From contig NC_135194.1 in NCBI RefSeq assembly GCF_050948175.1, positions 9,850,033 to 9,914,032 on the forward strand: 64,000 nucleotides of DNA, read 5' to 3'. The DNA is from Xylocopa sonorina. Its lineage: Eukaryota > Arthropoda > Insecta > Hymenoptera > Apidae. Positions 12,601-26,004 of the stretch are shown here, piece by piece. How positions within the stretch are numbered: position 1 is the stretch's first letter; each line of letters begins with the position of its first letter. Below the pieces are notes generated by a model. The model was not told the DNA's origin, made no database searches, and saw only the letters and a list, made by a program, of their open reading frames with translations. The position numbers and the translations under genes are program-made.

Positions 12601-15600
12601 AGATTCTTATCGATGGAAAGTTAGTGATAATATTCACGAGTTTGTTTAATTCGAGGGTTGTCACAATTTTTCAGCTTGCTGGTCGCAACTTCGAGCAGTT
12701 CAAGTACCGTGCTATTCGAAGGATATCTGTAGTTTTCCATATTAAAACTTTGCCAGAATCTCGCGAAGAAGAGAGCAGAGACGTCGAGAAGACGATCCTC
12801 AGGTTGTACGAAACGTTCGAGCGGAAAAGTTCAGCCATCCCTGATGTATTCGCGTGTCGCAGCGCGGTTACTCAGACGCGCGGATCCATCGGGGGTGGTT
12901 GCGTCTCTCGCGGCCAGGGCATTCGTAATCCGCTCACGGGAATCGTGATTTTACGACCGCGCGCACCCTGGATAGATCTTTTTACGCGTAACCTCGCGGT
13001 TCTCGACGGGTGCACGCAAAAGCAACGGCTGCCTCGTATCTGTACGCGAGCGATCAGCGACGTGCTGGGCAAGAAACGAGCCTTCGACGCGAATTATTCG
13101 TTGCCCAGAAATGGTGGCGCGGGGTTAAAAAGTTTCGTCCCTGGAAACGACGTGGACGAGGTAGACAAATTTCATTGCAACGTTTCTTCGCTTGTGCAGC
13201 TATTATTTAGAATTTTGGAAATCGTCACCTCTATTGAACTTTTTTGATTTTTAACACAATTAGAAATTCAACGTGAAATAAATTAATTTCTTTTTTTAGT
13301 CAGAAATTCTATCGATTTTTTAATTAGCGATATTAAATTGATTTTGTAAGAGAAGCATTCTGATTCTTAAAACAAGATAATAGACTTCTATCGAATCGCA
13401 ATGACATTTCGTCTATGTCCATTTTACCCCGTCTGAGCGAGTGTCTTAAGGTACCCATAAATGAAAACTTTATCCAATCCACGTATATACACCGTTTACA
13501 GTCCTACATAAACGTACGTATCGTCGTGTGCAAGCACTCGATCACCCGTGTTCCCTCTCTTTCGATGTATCAAAGGAATCAGAAAGTTTTACGACGCAGC
13601 CCTGTCGGAGGATATTTTATATCGCATCCAGATTTCTCTAGGAAACGTCGACCAGTCGGAACCGCTAACCTACTTACGCCACTATATTTTCTATGGGGTT
13701 GTAGTTTAATTTATTGAAAATCGATCCGCGGGAATTCGTGGGAAACCTATCGCGTCCAACGTATTAGAATTTTCACGCGCGTTTCGTTGTTTTGTTTCCA
13801 TACGCCCGTTTGACAAATTCGGCGTTCGAAAATTTTTGAAAACTCGACCTTTGTCCCTTTTTTCCCGTAAATTTCATTCGACTGAATTTTCCGTTAAAAC
13901 TCTGAAATGGTGAAATTTATAACTGTCGATACAAACTTTAAATTTGTCAAAACATATTTATATACCCTTGCTCCGCAAACTATATGAAACTATATTTCCG
14001 TGAATACGAGATTGAATTAAATCACAATTAATTATTAAAACTACCATGCATACCTATAGACCTGAAAGTGAACTTTTCTTAGAACAGCGTATTTCAAGGG
14101 CCACCTCAGAACCACTCAGCAAATGTTCAAATAAAAGAATAGTAACATCTCGAAATCCTTTTAAACAACAAAAACAGTCCTCCAAGAGGAGCAACGCGAC
14201 TAATAAAAGCCATTAACTTTATCACGAGCAGGGCATTAATATCATTAAAGCGGTCGAAGGGGGTCCAAAAATTCCTGCACGAGAGAGAGCAAAAGGGTGG
14301 CGAGTGTTGAACCAGAATAGGAACAATTATACAACGCAAGGGGGCGAGGCAAGAAAAGTTAGAGCGCGATTAAATGATCGTGTAACTGCTGTTAAACGGC
14401 AGCTACCGGGTAAAAAGGGGGGAAAGGAAGAGCATTCGAAACAGGCAACGAGAACAGGAATGCTGAAGGACGGGTACGCGTCTTGGAAACGGGGCGTACG
14501 GGACACGTCCGATTTACTGCCGGTCGTATATTCGAAATATTCAGATTAAGGCGTCCATTCGACGGCGAAATTGCACGGTTCACTTTACTTGAACAGCGTT
14601 AACTGATATTCAATTAAAATGTTCGATTAAGCCATAATTTACAGCGTCCGCTTGAATTCAACAAATTCAAACCACTTTTCTCCACAAGCACTCAGTTTAT
14701 GTCCAATCTGATGACATTTTAATCACTGCATAAATGATATTCATCCACAGTAATAATAAAATTGCAATTAGAGCTTCGTTTTCGAGAATATTGACTTCAA
14801 AGATCAGACAAGTAGGCGTTCATTAACGCAGAAGGGTGGCGCGCAGTGACGCACCCCAACGGATCTTCAAAGTCGTTTATCTCGAAACTGGAGCCTCGAA
14901 CGCAATTCTATTACTCTTGATTTCCGTTTCGTTTTGATTCGTAGAATATCGTTGCGATTATTTACAACCGCCTTGTGTGCGTCCAGTCGAGTAAAGGGAC
15001 ACCTGCTTCGTTGTTAATGCGTAACTCTGCGAGCGCGAACTATCACGCGGTCATCCGCCACCCTCGCGACTGCAATTATCTCCTTGCTGCCAAGGAAGTT
15101 CCCATGTACGGAGTAGAACGCGTGGAGAACCGAAACAAACGGAAAAAGCGATCGCGCGAGAGAGATAAAAATGTTTAGAACGAGAAAAAGGAAGGCGAAC
15201 GTTGTTAACTGTACGAAGACGCTGTTGGCGAACGTTATTAAGAGGCAGTTGCTGAAAATGGGAGCAAAAGAGGGAGGAAGTTACAAGGAAACGAGTTATC
15301 TCTTGATAGTGATTCGTTCCAGTTATGGCTGCTCTTAATGACTAATCGCATCGTTAAATGTACTCCAGTCGAGCGATTTTTAACGAGTTTTCGAAGAAGT
15401 GGGTAAAGCGAATAGATAAAACTAGACTCATGTATCGTTGGGTAATTGTATTCTCGTTGAGTCGAGCGGATGAAGTAATTGTTACGAATGAAGATGGAAA
15501 GAAACGAGAACAGGAAGCAGATGGTTGTTCTGAGAGAACGTGGGGATGGTAAGATGCGTAAGAAGAAACGTGGAAAGAAAAATAGTTTCTGTATAAGAGA

Positions 15601-16950
15601 CTGGATTTCAACTCTCTGGCTAATCGAGAAACTTAATCGTATTTTATCAACATTATCCAAATTCAATAACTGGATAAAAAATAACAATTTGCTACAATTA
15701 TCTCTGAAAATACTAAAATATATTTTCTACAGCTAGAAATAAAAATACAGAACTTCCAACAGAAAGACAGCAGCACAAAATCGCATAAGAAAAGGAGAAT
15801 ACAAGAAAACACTTGCTCTTTAAATTCCTTTCGAACGTTCCAACTCCTCGATTTTCTTCTCCCTATCACTTTTATCATTCCCAACAGAGATTCCTCTCTC
15901 AGCGCTGATCGCGATCTAATTACACGCTCCCAGCTAATAAGAAAAGAGTTATTTCTCCACTTCAATTGCAATTACCAATAACTGCAGTTCCATTCCTGGG
16001 ACTTAGCACCTCATTCGGTCAAACGATGGACGAAACAGTGACGGCACGGTGGCAAACAAAAAACAGCCACCGGAGAACTGGCTGGAGGAGCGGAAGAAGA
16101 AAAGAGCGGGGACACCTGGCAATAAGAACAACTCGAGGGAAAGAGATGAGAAAGGGGAGAAGTTGCAAGGGGGTGAGCTCTCCTCTGGAGATGATGATAA
16201 TGACGGTCCAGCCGTGGACACCTCTGGGTGACTGAGAAACCTGACTGTTGTTATTAAACTTATTCCACGCGGCTATCTCGCACTGAAACCCGGGGACCAT
16301 CTCGTACTAAATCACTTCCTTAAGCTACGACCACAATATGGCGACTCGAACTCGATTAGAATAATTTAAAAGCCGTACGTTCGAAACCAACCTGATTTTA
16401 AATATCCTTACTTTTCGTATCAGAAATTAAAAATTCGAAACACATATGGTAATAATATATTTCGTGCAGATTTATATATACGTAATATATCTTTAATTAG
16501 GTTACGTTTCGGAGAGTAATAAATGGTACCAATTATTTTCCATTCCTCTTCGCATTCAACAGGAGCGGGAGATAAAACAAGAATCCTACGATCATTGAAA
16601 TTTCAGCGCAAGTGCGTCGGAGGCTGCGAAAAATGGCGGCGCGATCCAAGGGTAGCGATGGTAGAACGTAATAGCATTAGAGTAGTGGTACTTGCAGCCG
16701 AGGCTCGCGTGGTGCGTGTAGAATCGCTGAAAACCTGTGCACTTGTAGACTCGTGTGTTGTCATATTCCCTCTGTGCGTAGAGGGATAGAGCCAGCTGTC
16801 CAGTTTCTACGTTTAATGTAAATTCGTTTAACGAACGTACGCGCGGCGTGTCGGTTCAGTGTGGCCGTAGCCTTATCCGTGCGTTGCTGCACGGTGATTA
16901 TTTAAATGAAACGTGGACTATCGTTTCGCCTTGAGCCCCGCGGCACATAA
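9651..16950. other. Noncoding stretch, no gene supported
   Basis: Frames of 100-207 codons occur (12624-13247 plus is the longest), but none shows a known motif, and the long one crosses GC-rich DNA with a second open frame inside. A purine-rich plus strand at about 16060-16200 explains the paired frames there. AGGGTGGC occurs at 14294, 14833 and (complement) 15057, and AAATGGCG at 16631. Nothing else was seen. Confidence 0.5.
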
Positions 16951-17010
16951 TGCGACGCCCGCCGCCATTAATTAATTTTTCATTAATACCGGTTACGAGG
17001 TTTCGTTTCG
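16951..17010. promoter_or_regulatory. Homeodomain-core cluster beside GC-rich DNA
   Basis: GCCGCCATTAATTAAT is followed within 20 bp by CATTAATACCGG. Several ATTA/TAAT cores sit next to a CpG-rich edge and a GCCAT core, resembling the cluster at 55583-55719. Confidence 0.25.
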
Positions 17011-17279
17011 ACCGAAAGGGATTTAATAAGATCCACGTCCGATGGCCACTTCCGCCGGTCCCGTTTCAGACCTCGATGGAGCGCGCCAGTGACCTTTGCC
17101 CTTTCTTGCGAGCTAACGCTGTTTTTTAACGTTTTGCTGCGGGAAATTTATGGAATATTCTTCTGACGGGAAAAATGCTGGAATATTGGTCAAAGGGCGA
17201 TTTTATTACCCATTCGTTGTTTCGTTTCCGTTTCGATTGTCTCGCAGCGAGCGTGGCTCGCCGCGGCGTTCTGGAGGAA

Positions 17280-17620
17280 CGACGGTTTTGTAAATATAAA
17301 ATATTTTAGTTCGTTCGCACGGTAAAATAAAATGTAATAAACTAAACAAAAAAAAAAAAATGTTGTAAAATAAAAATTGTTAGAACTATTGAGTTACTCG
17401 CACTAATATTTATATTTTTGGAATAGTATTTTAATTACAAATTATTTTACTATCGTAGCAAAGTATTACAGTGGAGTGAAACTTCCACCAAATATTACTA
17501 ATTATTTAACACTACACTGATGAAATTAAACGTGAAGAAATATTTGTTATTTACTAAATACAAAATGTATAAAATAATTCATTTTTATTCATAACTTTAC
17601 ACTATACGGCTGCAAGGTTT
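17280..17620. other. AT-rich stretch with poly-A
   Basis: Strongly AT-rich, with 13 consecutive A at 17348-17360. No open frame or repeat structure was recognised. Confidence 0.5.
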
Positions 17621-19950
17621 AAGGAACAATGAACCTTCGACAGACTCCCAATTTTAACGGGGGGTAGCGGAGAATAGGAGAAGGCGAAATTCGTTCGATA
17701 ATTACAGTCGTTTCATGGCGTAATTGCTGATCAATTATTAACATTGTACACTCTACATTACCCAGCATCAACGTTCCAATAAATTATTCATGTAATAATC
17801 TTTCGTAACCCGTTTGATTAATTACTGACGTACCGTGCCACTCGCATTTGTTCGTGCTATTAAACTTCATCGTATCCATAAAGATCGAGATCAGCTGTTA
17901 TTTGCATATTATTATTCGTTATACCCAGAGGAGTCATTAAGCGTGATGAACCTGCCACGCGGATCGATAATATCTGAACGGTTTCCGTTGATATCAATGG
18001 ATCGGAACCGTAATGAATCAAGTCGAAAATCATCTCGATCTGAATTTATTAACGGCCCCTCTCATCGATCGACTTTTTGCCCCGATACCGATGCAAATGA
18101 AGATGTTTATCTTCATATTCGTGGCCGCTACGGGTGTATACCTATCTACAGCCAATCAACCCTTTACGCAACTGCGGCCTCCTTCGTTTACGGAAAGAAG
18201 ATTACGGTCTCTACGGTTCTCAAATTGATGTAGAAATTGCGAGCTAATCATTTCTATAATTAACTTGTCTTTAACAAATTCTGAGCTAGATGAAACTGTA
18301 CAAAACGAGACAACACTATCGTCTTTCAACAAGTTGACGTATTTTCTTAATCGGTTCATTCTTAGAGAATTTGAGGAACATTTCAAACCTATAGAATAAG
18401 ATTATTATTTTGTTTTAACAAATTTTCAGAAGCATTTAGTCCATTTCCAATTTACTTTCATCCCCTATAAATAACAGAGGAACCCAACAACCCCCATATT
18501 TACGCCCGTCGATGTGAATCCTAACCTCGAATCGACACCTGATGGAAAATCTGAAAAAACCAGGAGAAGTCACAGCCAGGTATCGTCTTCCAGGTGCATC
18601 GAAACAGCTTCGATCCTTTCTCGACGAGCGCCTCGAGGATTCAATCCATTTCGTTCGATCGACCTTCCTGATTAACGTCCATTGAGAGATCCGCCCGTTA
18701 ATTACACGGATTAATTAAAATCATAGTTGGCCGGGGGGGCCACGGACGGATTAACGAACGCAATTAGGAAAAATTCAAAGGGACTTTTACTCGAGCTGGA
18801 CTCCCAGGATGGTTCCTTGCCCTTTCAACGGCCGCGTCCCTTTCTCTACCCTCTCCACCGGCGTTTACCGGAGCCGGCTGGGAAAAACTCATGTTATTAA
18901 GCCGCGGCAAAAGTACTCTCGGTGCCCTCCGCCTTTTCTTCAGCGCAGCTACCTCCGCCGGCCCTCGCTAGATTAGTTCATTACCTGGCTAGCCGTCTCT
19001 TCTGTTTTTACATGCCTTGGAAATAGATTCGTTGCAGGATCGACGATACCATCCTGCGTGCACGCGTCTCGAGGATTCTGAAACGAGTCGCGGTGCTCGT
19101 TTTCGATTCGTCGATTCGATAGACGCGACTGGTTTAAATTCTTCTCTTTCAGTCGGTTTTTGCATTCATTTTCTGAAACTTCTCATTTTCTAAAATCGAA
19201 GTTTCAGAGTTTCCTATTTTGCAAAACGTAATGCGCGAAAGTAATTCTAGAATTAACGCAGAGGCACCAGTCGTCAAGCTACAGAGCTTCTTCGGGAGAA
19301 ATACGATCGACGTACTCCATAAAATTCTTTCTTCACGCAATCGTTTCGTTCCCCGTATTTCGACCGCACATTTCACGCAAAAATATAGTCCTCGAGACGA
19401 AAGTTTCGTGCAAAGTACGCAGCATTCCTTTCGTGCGAGGATTATCGCCCTGTCATTGATCATTCTTGCAACATTTTCTCTTGCAACGAAAAACACTGAC
19501 GACTGCCAGACATTTTTCTAGCTCTTTAACGAGCATGCACAGGGAACTTGTGATGCGATTAAATGCAGTCAAGCAACATTCACACTAATTACTATTAAAC
19601 TACCCTTCGTACATGGTTGACGATCTAATTGAAAAAATAAATAACAGTTGAAGCACATTAAGAAAACCAACAATTTATGGTCAACTTATAATTTTGAACT
19701 TGCTACATTTTAAATGATCGTTGCACTTTCTACAGTGTCGTCTGTCATTACCTAATTTGTTTCTTTTTATAAGAAACAAACGAGTTGCGATTCTTAAAAA
19801 ATTCTTCAGCACACTGTATTCGACTCTGTTAAAACGAGCAGGGCTCAAAGCGTTAACCTACATAAAATTAAATAGCCGAGTCGATGTTACCGATACCTGT
19901 TTGAAATTTTATTTTACGACAGCCACCCCCGCTGTTTCCACCGCGGCCAT
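17621..19950. other. Noncoding stretch
   Basis: A 132-codon plus frame at 17835-18233 has no recognisable motif. POU octamers occur at 17900 (complement) and 18091. ATTAATTA-type words occur near 18690-18725, close to a GGGGGG run near 18733. No RNA gene seen. Confidence 0.45.
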
Positions 19951-19954
19951 AAAT

Positions 19955-20085
19955 GTTATGCAAATGGCCGTGTGATGACAGTCGATGATAATTGCGGTCG
20001 CGAAGGTAGTCAGTGGCTGGCTTGGCTATTCAACGTCGGTCTTGAAACGGTGACGCGAGCCACCGACAAAAGAAGTTATGCAAAT
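19955..20085 (+). promoter_or_regulatory. Two identical GTTATGCAAAT octamer elements 120 bp apart
   Basis: GTTATGCAAAT occurs at 19955-19965 and again at 20075-20085, with the same 11 bases, same orientation and exactly 120 bp offset. ATGCAAAT is the consensus octamer for POU-domain factors. The first copy is enclosed by 7-bp arms CGGCCAT and ATGGCCG. POU binding is inferred from the motif alone. Confidence 0.35.
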
Positions 20086-22000
20086 TTCTAATCGCTAATA
20101 AAGATCGTTGTAGCCCGACATTTCTTTCGCGCGATACGATCGTCGCATGCCTGGAATAGCAATAATTGCGTTACGTTTCAGTAAAATGCGTTCCTAATCC
20201 ACGGTTTTCATCGCGGCCCTTGAACAGCCGCCGCGGCGAGCGGATGAAAATTACCGTGGCTCGGTTCTGCTAGGCGTGGCGTACACACCGTCGAGTTTTC
20301 CACCGTGCGGCTGCAACATTGTCGCTGATATCTTGTAAATTATAACATTATTTCGAACCGCGGCGCTCGCGTGGCCACATTTCTTCGTCCCGCCTATGAT
20401 AACTGTTGGCACAGATCCCTATTTAAAATAACGCTGCTTTCGTTACGTAAACGGTCACGTGAAGAATAAACCGTACCCGAACACTCTAAAACGTAGTTGA
20501 ACGACCTTGCCCCGCTATGGGCGAGAGTCGAGGATCGAGCGAGTCGCAGGGGCTACAAATTCGTAACGTTAACCCCTTCGTCGCCGCTGGACTCGCGAAC
20601 CAGGACGCGGACATGTTTTATCGCGCTCGGAGAACCTAACGTTTCGTCTCTTCGCGTTATGTAAATTGTTGGTTTCTTATTCGATTTTCGTTGCGGTATA
20701 AATAAGCGAACATTAGAACCCTTCAGCTGCTACCTTGCACCCAGGTATGATAAAGCGACGATATAGCTATTTAAGGACCCTGAGTGCATAATTTGAAACA
20801 GAAGAAATTCATTGACATACTAGCCTCTACTTTTTAACATACAGTTAATCTACATAAAGTATCAACGCTTTATTTCTTCTGAGAGAGACCAATCGAACCC
20901 GCTAGATCTCTTCCAAACAAACAACCCTTGAAGCCAAACGAAATCCCCCAACCCCGTTGCGAGAATCCATCAATCGCCGAACAGGGAACACCTCTTCGCT
21001 CCGTTCCCGCGCGCAGATAAGGGTAGAAACTAAAAGTAGCGGGAACAGTCAGCGAATAATTTCCGGCACCCTCTCCGTGCGCACCCGCGCGGTACCAGGT
21101 CTCGCGCGTATCTCTCGCCGCGGACGAGCCGTTGTAAGCGGCGAATCATCGGCCATTATGCATCGGCAGAACTGACACCGGTTTCTCGTTAAATCGTAAT
21201 ACGGTTATCAGCCGGAACGTTCGACGCGCTTCGCCTCTATTCCCACGAGGGGGTGGCCGAACGGGTGGGCGCGAGCACAGGGCGGCGTGGAACACGAGCG
21301 GGCGCGCGAGTGCCCGATGGCGGCGCCATTTTTGTCGAGTGCGTATCATTATCGATTCACTTTTACCCATAGCGCAACGAGCGCGCGTTATAGCCTGACT
21401 CTTTACGCGAGGACGGGAAGTCGGAGATTATTACACCGTCAGGGGGGTGGACGGGGAGGAGAGGCGGGGTTGGGATAAAGCGGAGTACGCGTACGACCCG
21501 CGCGCGCTCTTTAAAATATAATATCGCGGGGTTGCTGGAGCTGGTGAGTGCCCGCCGCCAGCTCGCACCGCTGCTCCCGTGTACCCGTGATTAGAGCGGT
21601 TTTTATGGTAATGCATTTCACCGGGGGCACCGATCGTAAATTGCGCCGATGACCCTTTACTTGTTTTGCGGATGATCCCCGCGCGGGTTTTACCTCGGCT
21701 GGTAGTAATTATGAAATTTCCATCGCGGCCACCGCCGTCCCCGTAGAACCCCGCCATCCAGCTACGTTATTAATTGCCGCCCCCCCAACCTTTCGACTTT
21801 TTCGACCTCCTTTCGCTGCCCGACCACATCCTTCGATCTCTCTCCTTCTCTCGCTGGTACTTTCCTCGCGAGGGTGTTCTCGCGTTTCGTAAGGGTGGTT
21901 TGTCATAGGGGTTCGAGTAATCGCTCGTGGTCGGTTCGTGAGCGATCGTGTTTATTCGCGTTCATTTTGCAGTCCATTTGTGTTGCGTTTTTTCAATGGA
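20086..22000. other. CpG-rich noncoding region
   Basis: GC-rich especially at 20950-21760, with frames open on both strands because stop codons are scarce. A CTGGTGAGTG donor-like word near 21540 lies within 7-bp inverted arms (GAGCTGG/CCAGCTC). CGCCATTT occurs at 21324. No coding frame is convincing. Confidence 0.45.
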
Positions 22001-23727
22001 GACTTTTTAAAAGGACATTTGTGGAGTGTGTGAGATGGAAAGGATTGATACATTGTTGACTGCTAATGCTTTGATAAAATTTTCTGTGGAACTTGTAACT
22101 TTGGTAGTATTAGAGAGAATTGGGTGAGGATGCTTAAGTTTATCTTGTATTTGATTAAGAAATTCGTGCAATTACTGATTATTTAGTTGGGAAAATGTGA
22201 TGCGTTCTTGCTTCGAAATTCAATTTTGTGAAAAGTATTTCAATTATCCATGTTTGCAATATAGAATAAGAATTCTAGTATGATCTGCTATTTTATTTTG
22301 TGTTATCCCTTCTACGCTACTTTTTGCGCGATGTAATTTAAAAAAAAATTGGGTTTACTGTAGAAATATTAATAAGGGAACAGAGAACGATCAGAACGGC
22401 AGAGAAAGTTCGACCTATCGATGGAAGCGTTCGCGAGGGGGGACGTTGTATCGTAACAGCGAACTTTCAAAGTTGCAATTAATTGTAAGTGCAGGCCGAA
22501 TGAGTTGCGGGTTTAACCTTTCGGCTGGCGGAAAAAAAACCGTGCAGTCGCATGCAACTCCTTAGACAAATCGTTCCCTTGATTCCATTAATGAAATTGT
22601 TGCGCGAAAGACAGTGCAAGCGTGTTGCAAAAATTTATCGCTACGTTTCAAATCGCCTACGATTTATGGAGAAGGTGTTGAGAGTGACACGCTCGCATGC
22701 GTTTCCCAGACGATTTATGCAAATTCCGATAGAATGCCAGATATCATTCCGCGCGGGATTAAACTTCATTTTACATGTTTCAGCAGAAAACTTTGCATAC
22801 TTTCGTAATTAAAAATCAGGAACACATTTCTATCAACCCTTTGCAATTATCACGTCGCGTAACTTGTAAATTTACATCTTACGTGTTTTACACTTGTTGA
22901 ATTATTTTCCCTCGTCACTGCGATATAATGTATTGCGTTTCGACCTTAATATTCGAATTAAAAGTTTGGAAAACTAGATTTTCGATAAAAGTAAAAAGTT
23001 ATAATTATTCGAAAGTAAAATGATCAGTTCTTTTTTGATAACATTGAAATAAGGTAACATTTATGTATGCTGCATTTCTATCGTTTTTCGATTATATTGT
23101 TTCTACTTCAGGATTAAATAAATAGATAAGGTTAGCGTTCGCATTGTGATTTGATTACCAGCATGGAACATTTGTCGTACGTTCACATTCACCGCGGAAT
23201 CTACTGGACATCATGGTAACGCGATTGCATGATTTACAGGACAGTCGCAATAGCCAGACAATTATATATACGAACCTCTCTAATCGATAAACTTAGTCAT
23301 CCTTTTTTTTAACATTCTGCGTTTCTACTAAAACGGTAGGCAAAATTTATGTCGGCCATAAACGAAACGTCTGCCTTGGCGCACCTCTATCGTTTCACTC
23401 TCCAACCTTCGTATGCAACTGCTTACATTCATTTCCAAAAGAAAGAAGCGCTTCGAAAAACAAGTCTATAAAAGAAATCTAAGACCTCCAGAGAGAATTT
23501 ATTCAATGATCACCATCATAAGTCTTTCGCTATTCAAATCTCCGAAGCAAACAGTAGATATTGTACATACGTACATATAACACGTATACACGATAACCAA
23601 GTGCTTTCGTCGGTATCTCGCATGCAAAAATAAAGTGGAACAAGAAATACTTTGAAAAATGGTGATATTGAAAAAAAAGAGACCAAACAGAGAAGCTGGA
23701 GAGTCAAATGGATACGTCGAAGTACTT

Positions 23728-23737
23728 ATGGCGCCAT
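23728..23737. promoter_or_regulatory. Second ATGGCGCCAT palindrome
   Basis: An exact copy of the 10-bp palindrome at 3650-3659, again followed by T-rich sequence (CGCCATTTTA). Confidence 0.3.
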
Positions 23738-24661
23738 TTTATGACCAAGCTGCTCCCTCCAGATTAACCCTCTCGTCATTTTCGACGAGACGCTTCTTAT
23801 ATTATTTTCCGTCTTGTTTCTTATCTGGACACGTGCGATGATGAGGGTTCTAAACGTTAAACGAGGAAAGAGGCGGCAAAATTGTTGATCGAAGTCGAAA
23901 TTTCTTCGAGAATTCATCGCGGTTCCAGCCGTTTCGTTCCGCTTTGCCTTTCGAGGCACCATCCGGTCCCGCGCGCATGCAAATGAAGCCGGAACGAGTT
24001 CGCCACCGTACGGATTGATTAAATTTCAAGATGTGATAAGAGGAGAGGCGTGTAACATCGCGGCGGGGCATGCAGCACATTGTTACGATGCGGTATTATA
24101 TTTTTAATTACTGCGTCAGATCGATTGGCGAATGCGGCGGGCGAATTTCGAGCGGGACGAAGATACGACGGGGGTGCGTTATGCTCGGGTCGAGGACGCT
24201 GGATTCGTATTGGCTGGACAACGCGATTGATTCGATCAGATTGTGAACGTTGTGAATAGCGTCAGCAGCTGCCTCGAGATTCGAGTTCGTCGATGTGAAG
24301 GAACTTAAAATTGCGTACTCATTGATTTCTGTCGAAACGCTCCTTTTACGGGAATTTAAATCCCTCGAATAGAAGTTACACAGTTCGAGAGTGTTTCAAT
24401 TATTTGAACCTGTTTCTTTTTGTCAATTTCAAGTATCCTTTCGATTTTTAACCTTACTTAAAGAAAAATACTCGAGCTAGCTATGTTCATTAAATGAAAT
24501 AGTGAAAATATTCTAAAAAATTTTATTGCTACGCGAGTTCATCCTTTTTTTTTCATCATCTTTCCTCCACTTGTTTAAATTTCATACGTGGAAAAATTTC
24601 GAAACAATTTTTAATATATTTCGAAATCTGCATCCCGTGAAACAATTCAGGAGTCGTTTCT

Positions 24662-24681
24662 AAAAAAAAAAAAAAAAAAAA
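24662..24681 (+). repeat. Poly-A, 20 bases
   Basis: Twenty uninterrupted A. It could be the tail of a decayed retro-inserted sequence, but no recognisable element body precedes it. Confidence 0.8.
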
Positions 24682-25692
24682 TTGTTTTCAAAAGGTATCG
24701 AAATGGAAAATGCATCAGGATTTGAATAAATATCGACTCCTTGCAACACGTTTCCCACGTAGTTAGTATGCGCTATGAACTTTCGAGTAATTCGACGGGG
24801 AGAGCGCACGATGATTGCTACGTTGTGTGCATCTCGTTTCTGGCTCCATCAACTCAAAACTTCGCGCTCGTTATCTATCGTACCGGCAATTTTCATTGCA
24901 ACAATATCGATGGCGTGGCAAATGTTAACTTGCCCGTAATTGGATCGAGAGAAAGTAGTATTGTTGCCGTTCTGAAATTACGCGGCTGCGAAACGCTGGA
25001 TAAGAAGGTAATCAGTCCAGAAAAAAAAATGACGAACAAGTATACGAGACGCAACTAGATGGAATTTGTTTTTGCAGGCTTTGATACACCGCTGGCAAAA
25101 AAGAAGGGAACAACGTCGTTTGATGAAGTTTCACCCTTTTGCATTAACTGTTCGAGTGTCAGGAGGCGTCGCAAAAAAGCTCGTCGAGAAGTGGCAAGCA
25201 GCGCCATCGCGGTTGTTTCGTTTCTTGTCGAAAAATGCCAAGCCACGCTGTCCCGGTGGTTTTGTTTGCCAACAGGCTACGATGGAATCCGAATACAACG
25301 TCGATTGCATATCACAGCCTATATAATGCAGTGGTGGGTCTCGATGGAAGATTTGAACGGCACGATCCTGCTGTGTACCACTCGAACGGTTAAAGGTAAG
25401 GTATGCGCGTCGAAGGAATCGAAAATTTCTGTTCTACTTTCCAGAGTGTCTATTTTAAAATATGGTCTAACTTTTACCGAACTGCGCATACATTTAAAGC
25501 GACTCGCGCGGAATCGATGTGAAATTTCATTCGATCGCCCATTATTCAGTTACTATTGTCTGTTTCATTGTCGACGAGTTGTGTGTAATCGTATCAGCTT
25601 CGATGGAATGGAATTAATACGCAGAAGTAATTTATATATAAATAAAAATGTGCGTTTGATAGATACAAATCTGCTGCACCCTATATAATCTG

Positions 25693-26004
25693 AACTCTGG
25701 AGCGCCAAAGTACAAGAGTTGATACTTAAAATAAACACCTCCATTGTCATTAAATTAATACAAATATTTAATAAACTATTATATTCTAAATATTATCTTA
25801 ATCATCTCCATAGAGTATCACAGAAATATTACCCGCATCATAATACATTTAACAGTAATGAACGCAAAATTAAATGGCTGCACTCTGGAACGCTCGAGTA
25901 CTTAAAATTACCTCCACCATTATCATCAGATTGATATTACATAAAACATATAATAAACTATTATGCTTTAAATATTATTCCAATTTCCAGCGCAGAGTAT
26001 CGCA
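25693..26004 (+). repeat. Divergent two-copy tandem duplication, about 185-bp period
   Basis: Copy A (about 25693-25823) and copy B (about 25880-26004) share an ordered series of matching blocks: ACTCTGGARCGC, GTAC followed by CTTAAAAT, CACCTCCATT versus TACCTCCACC, AATAAACTATTAT, CTAAATATTAT versus TTAAATATTAT, and AGAGTATC. The shared order and spacing show an old local duplication. The flanks do not match, and no third copy was found. Confidence 0.6.

Larger units (their letters stand above)
22001..25058. other. AT-rich noncoding stretch
   Basis: No gene supported. POU octamers lie at 22717 and 23977, the ATGGCGCCAT palindrome at 23728-23737 and a 20-base A-run at 24662-24681. A plus-strand frame at 24741-25058 is followed in the same frame, after a single TAG, by the open frame 25059-25688. 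Neither part shows a known domain. Confidence 0.45.

Noticed and set aside
12624..13247. 207-codon plus-strand frame
   Set aside because: No domain or splice evidence; another frame is open inside it, consistent with GC-rich, stop-poor DNA.
16840..16900. TTCAGTGTG initiator-like sequence in a CpG-rich context
   Set aside because: No TATA or downstream element at a consistent distance and no transcript evidence.
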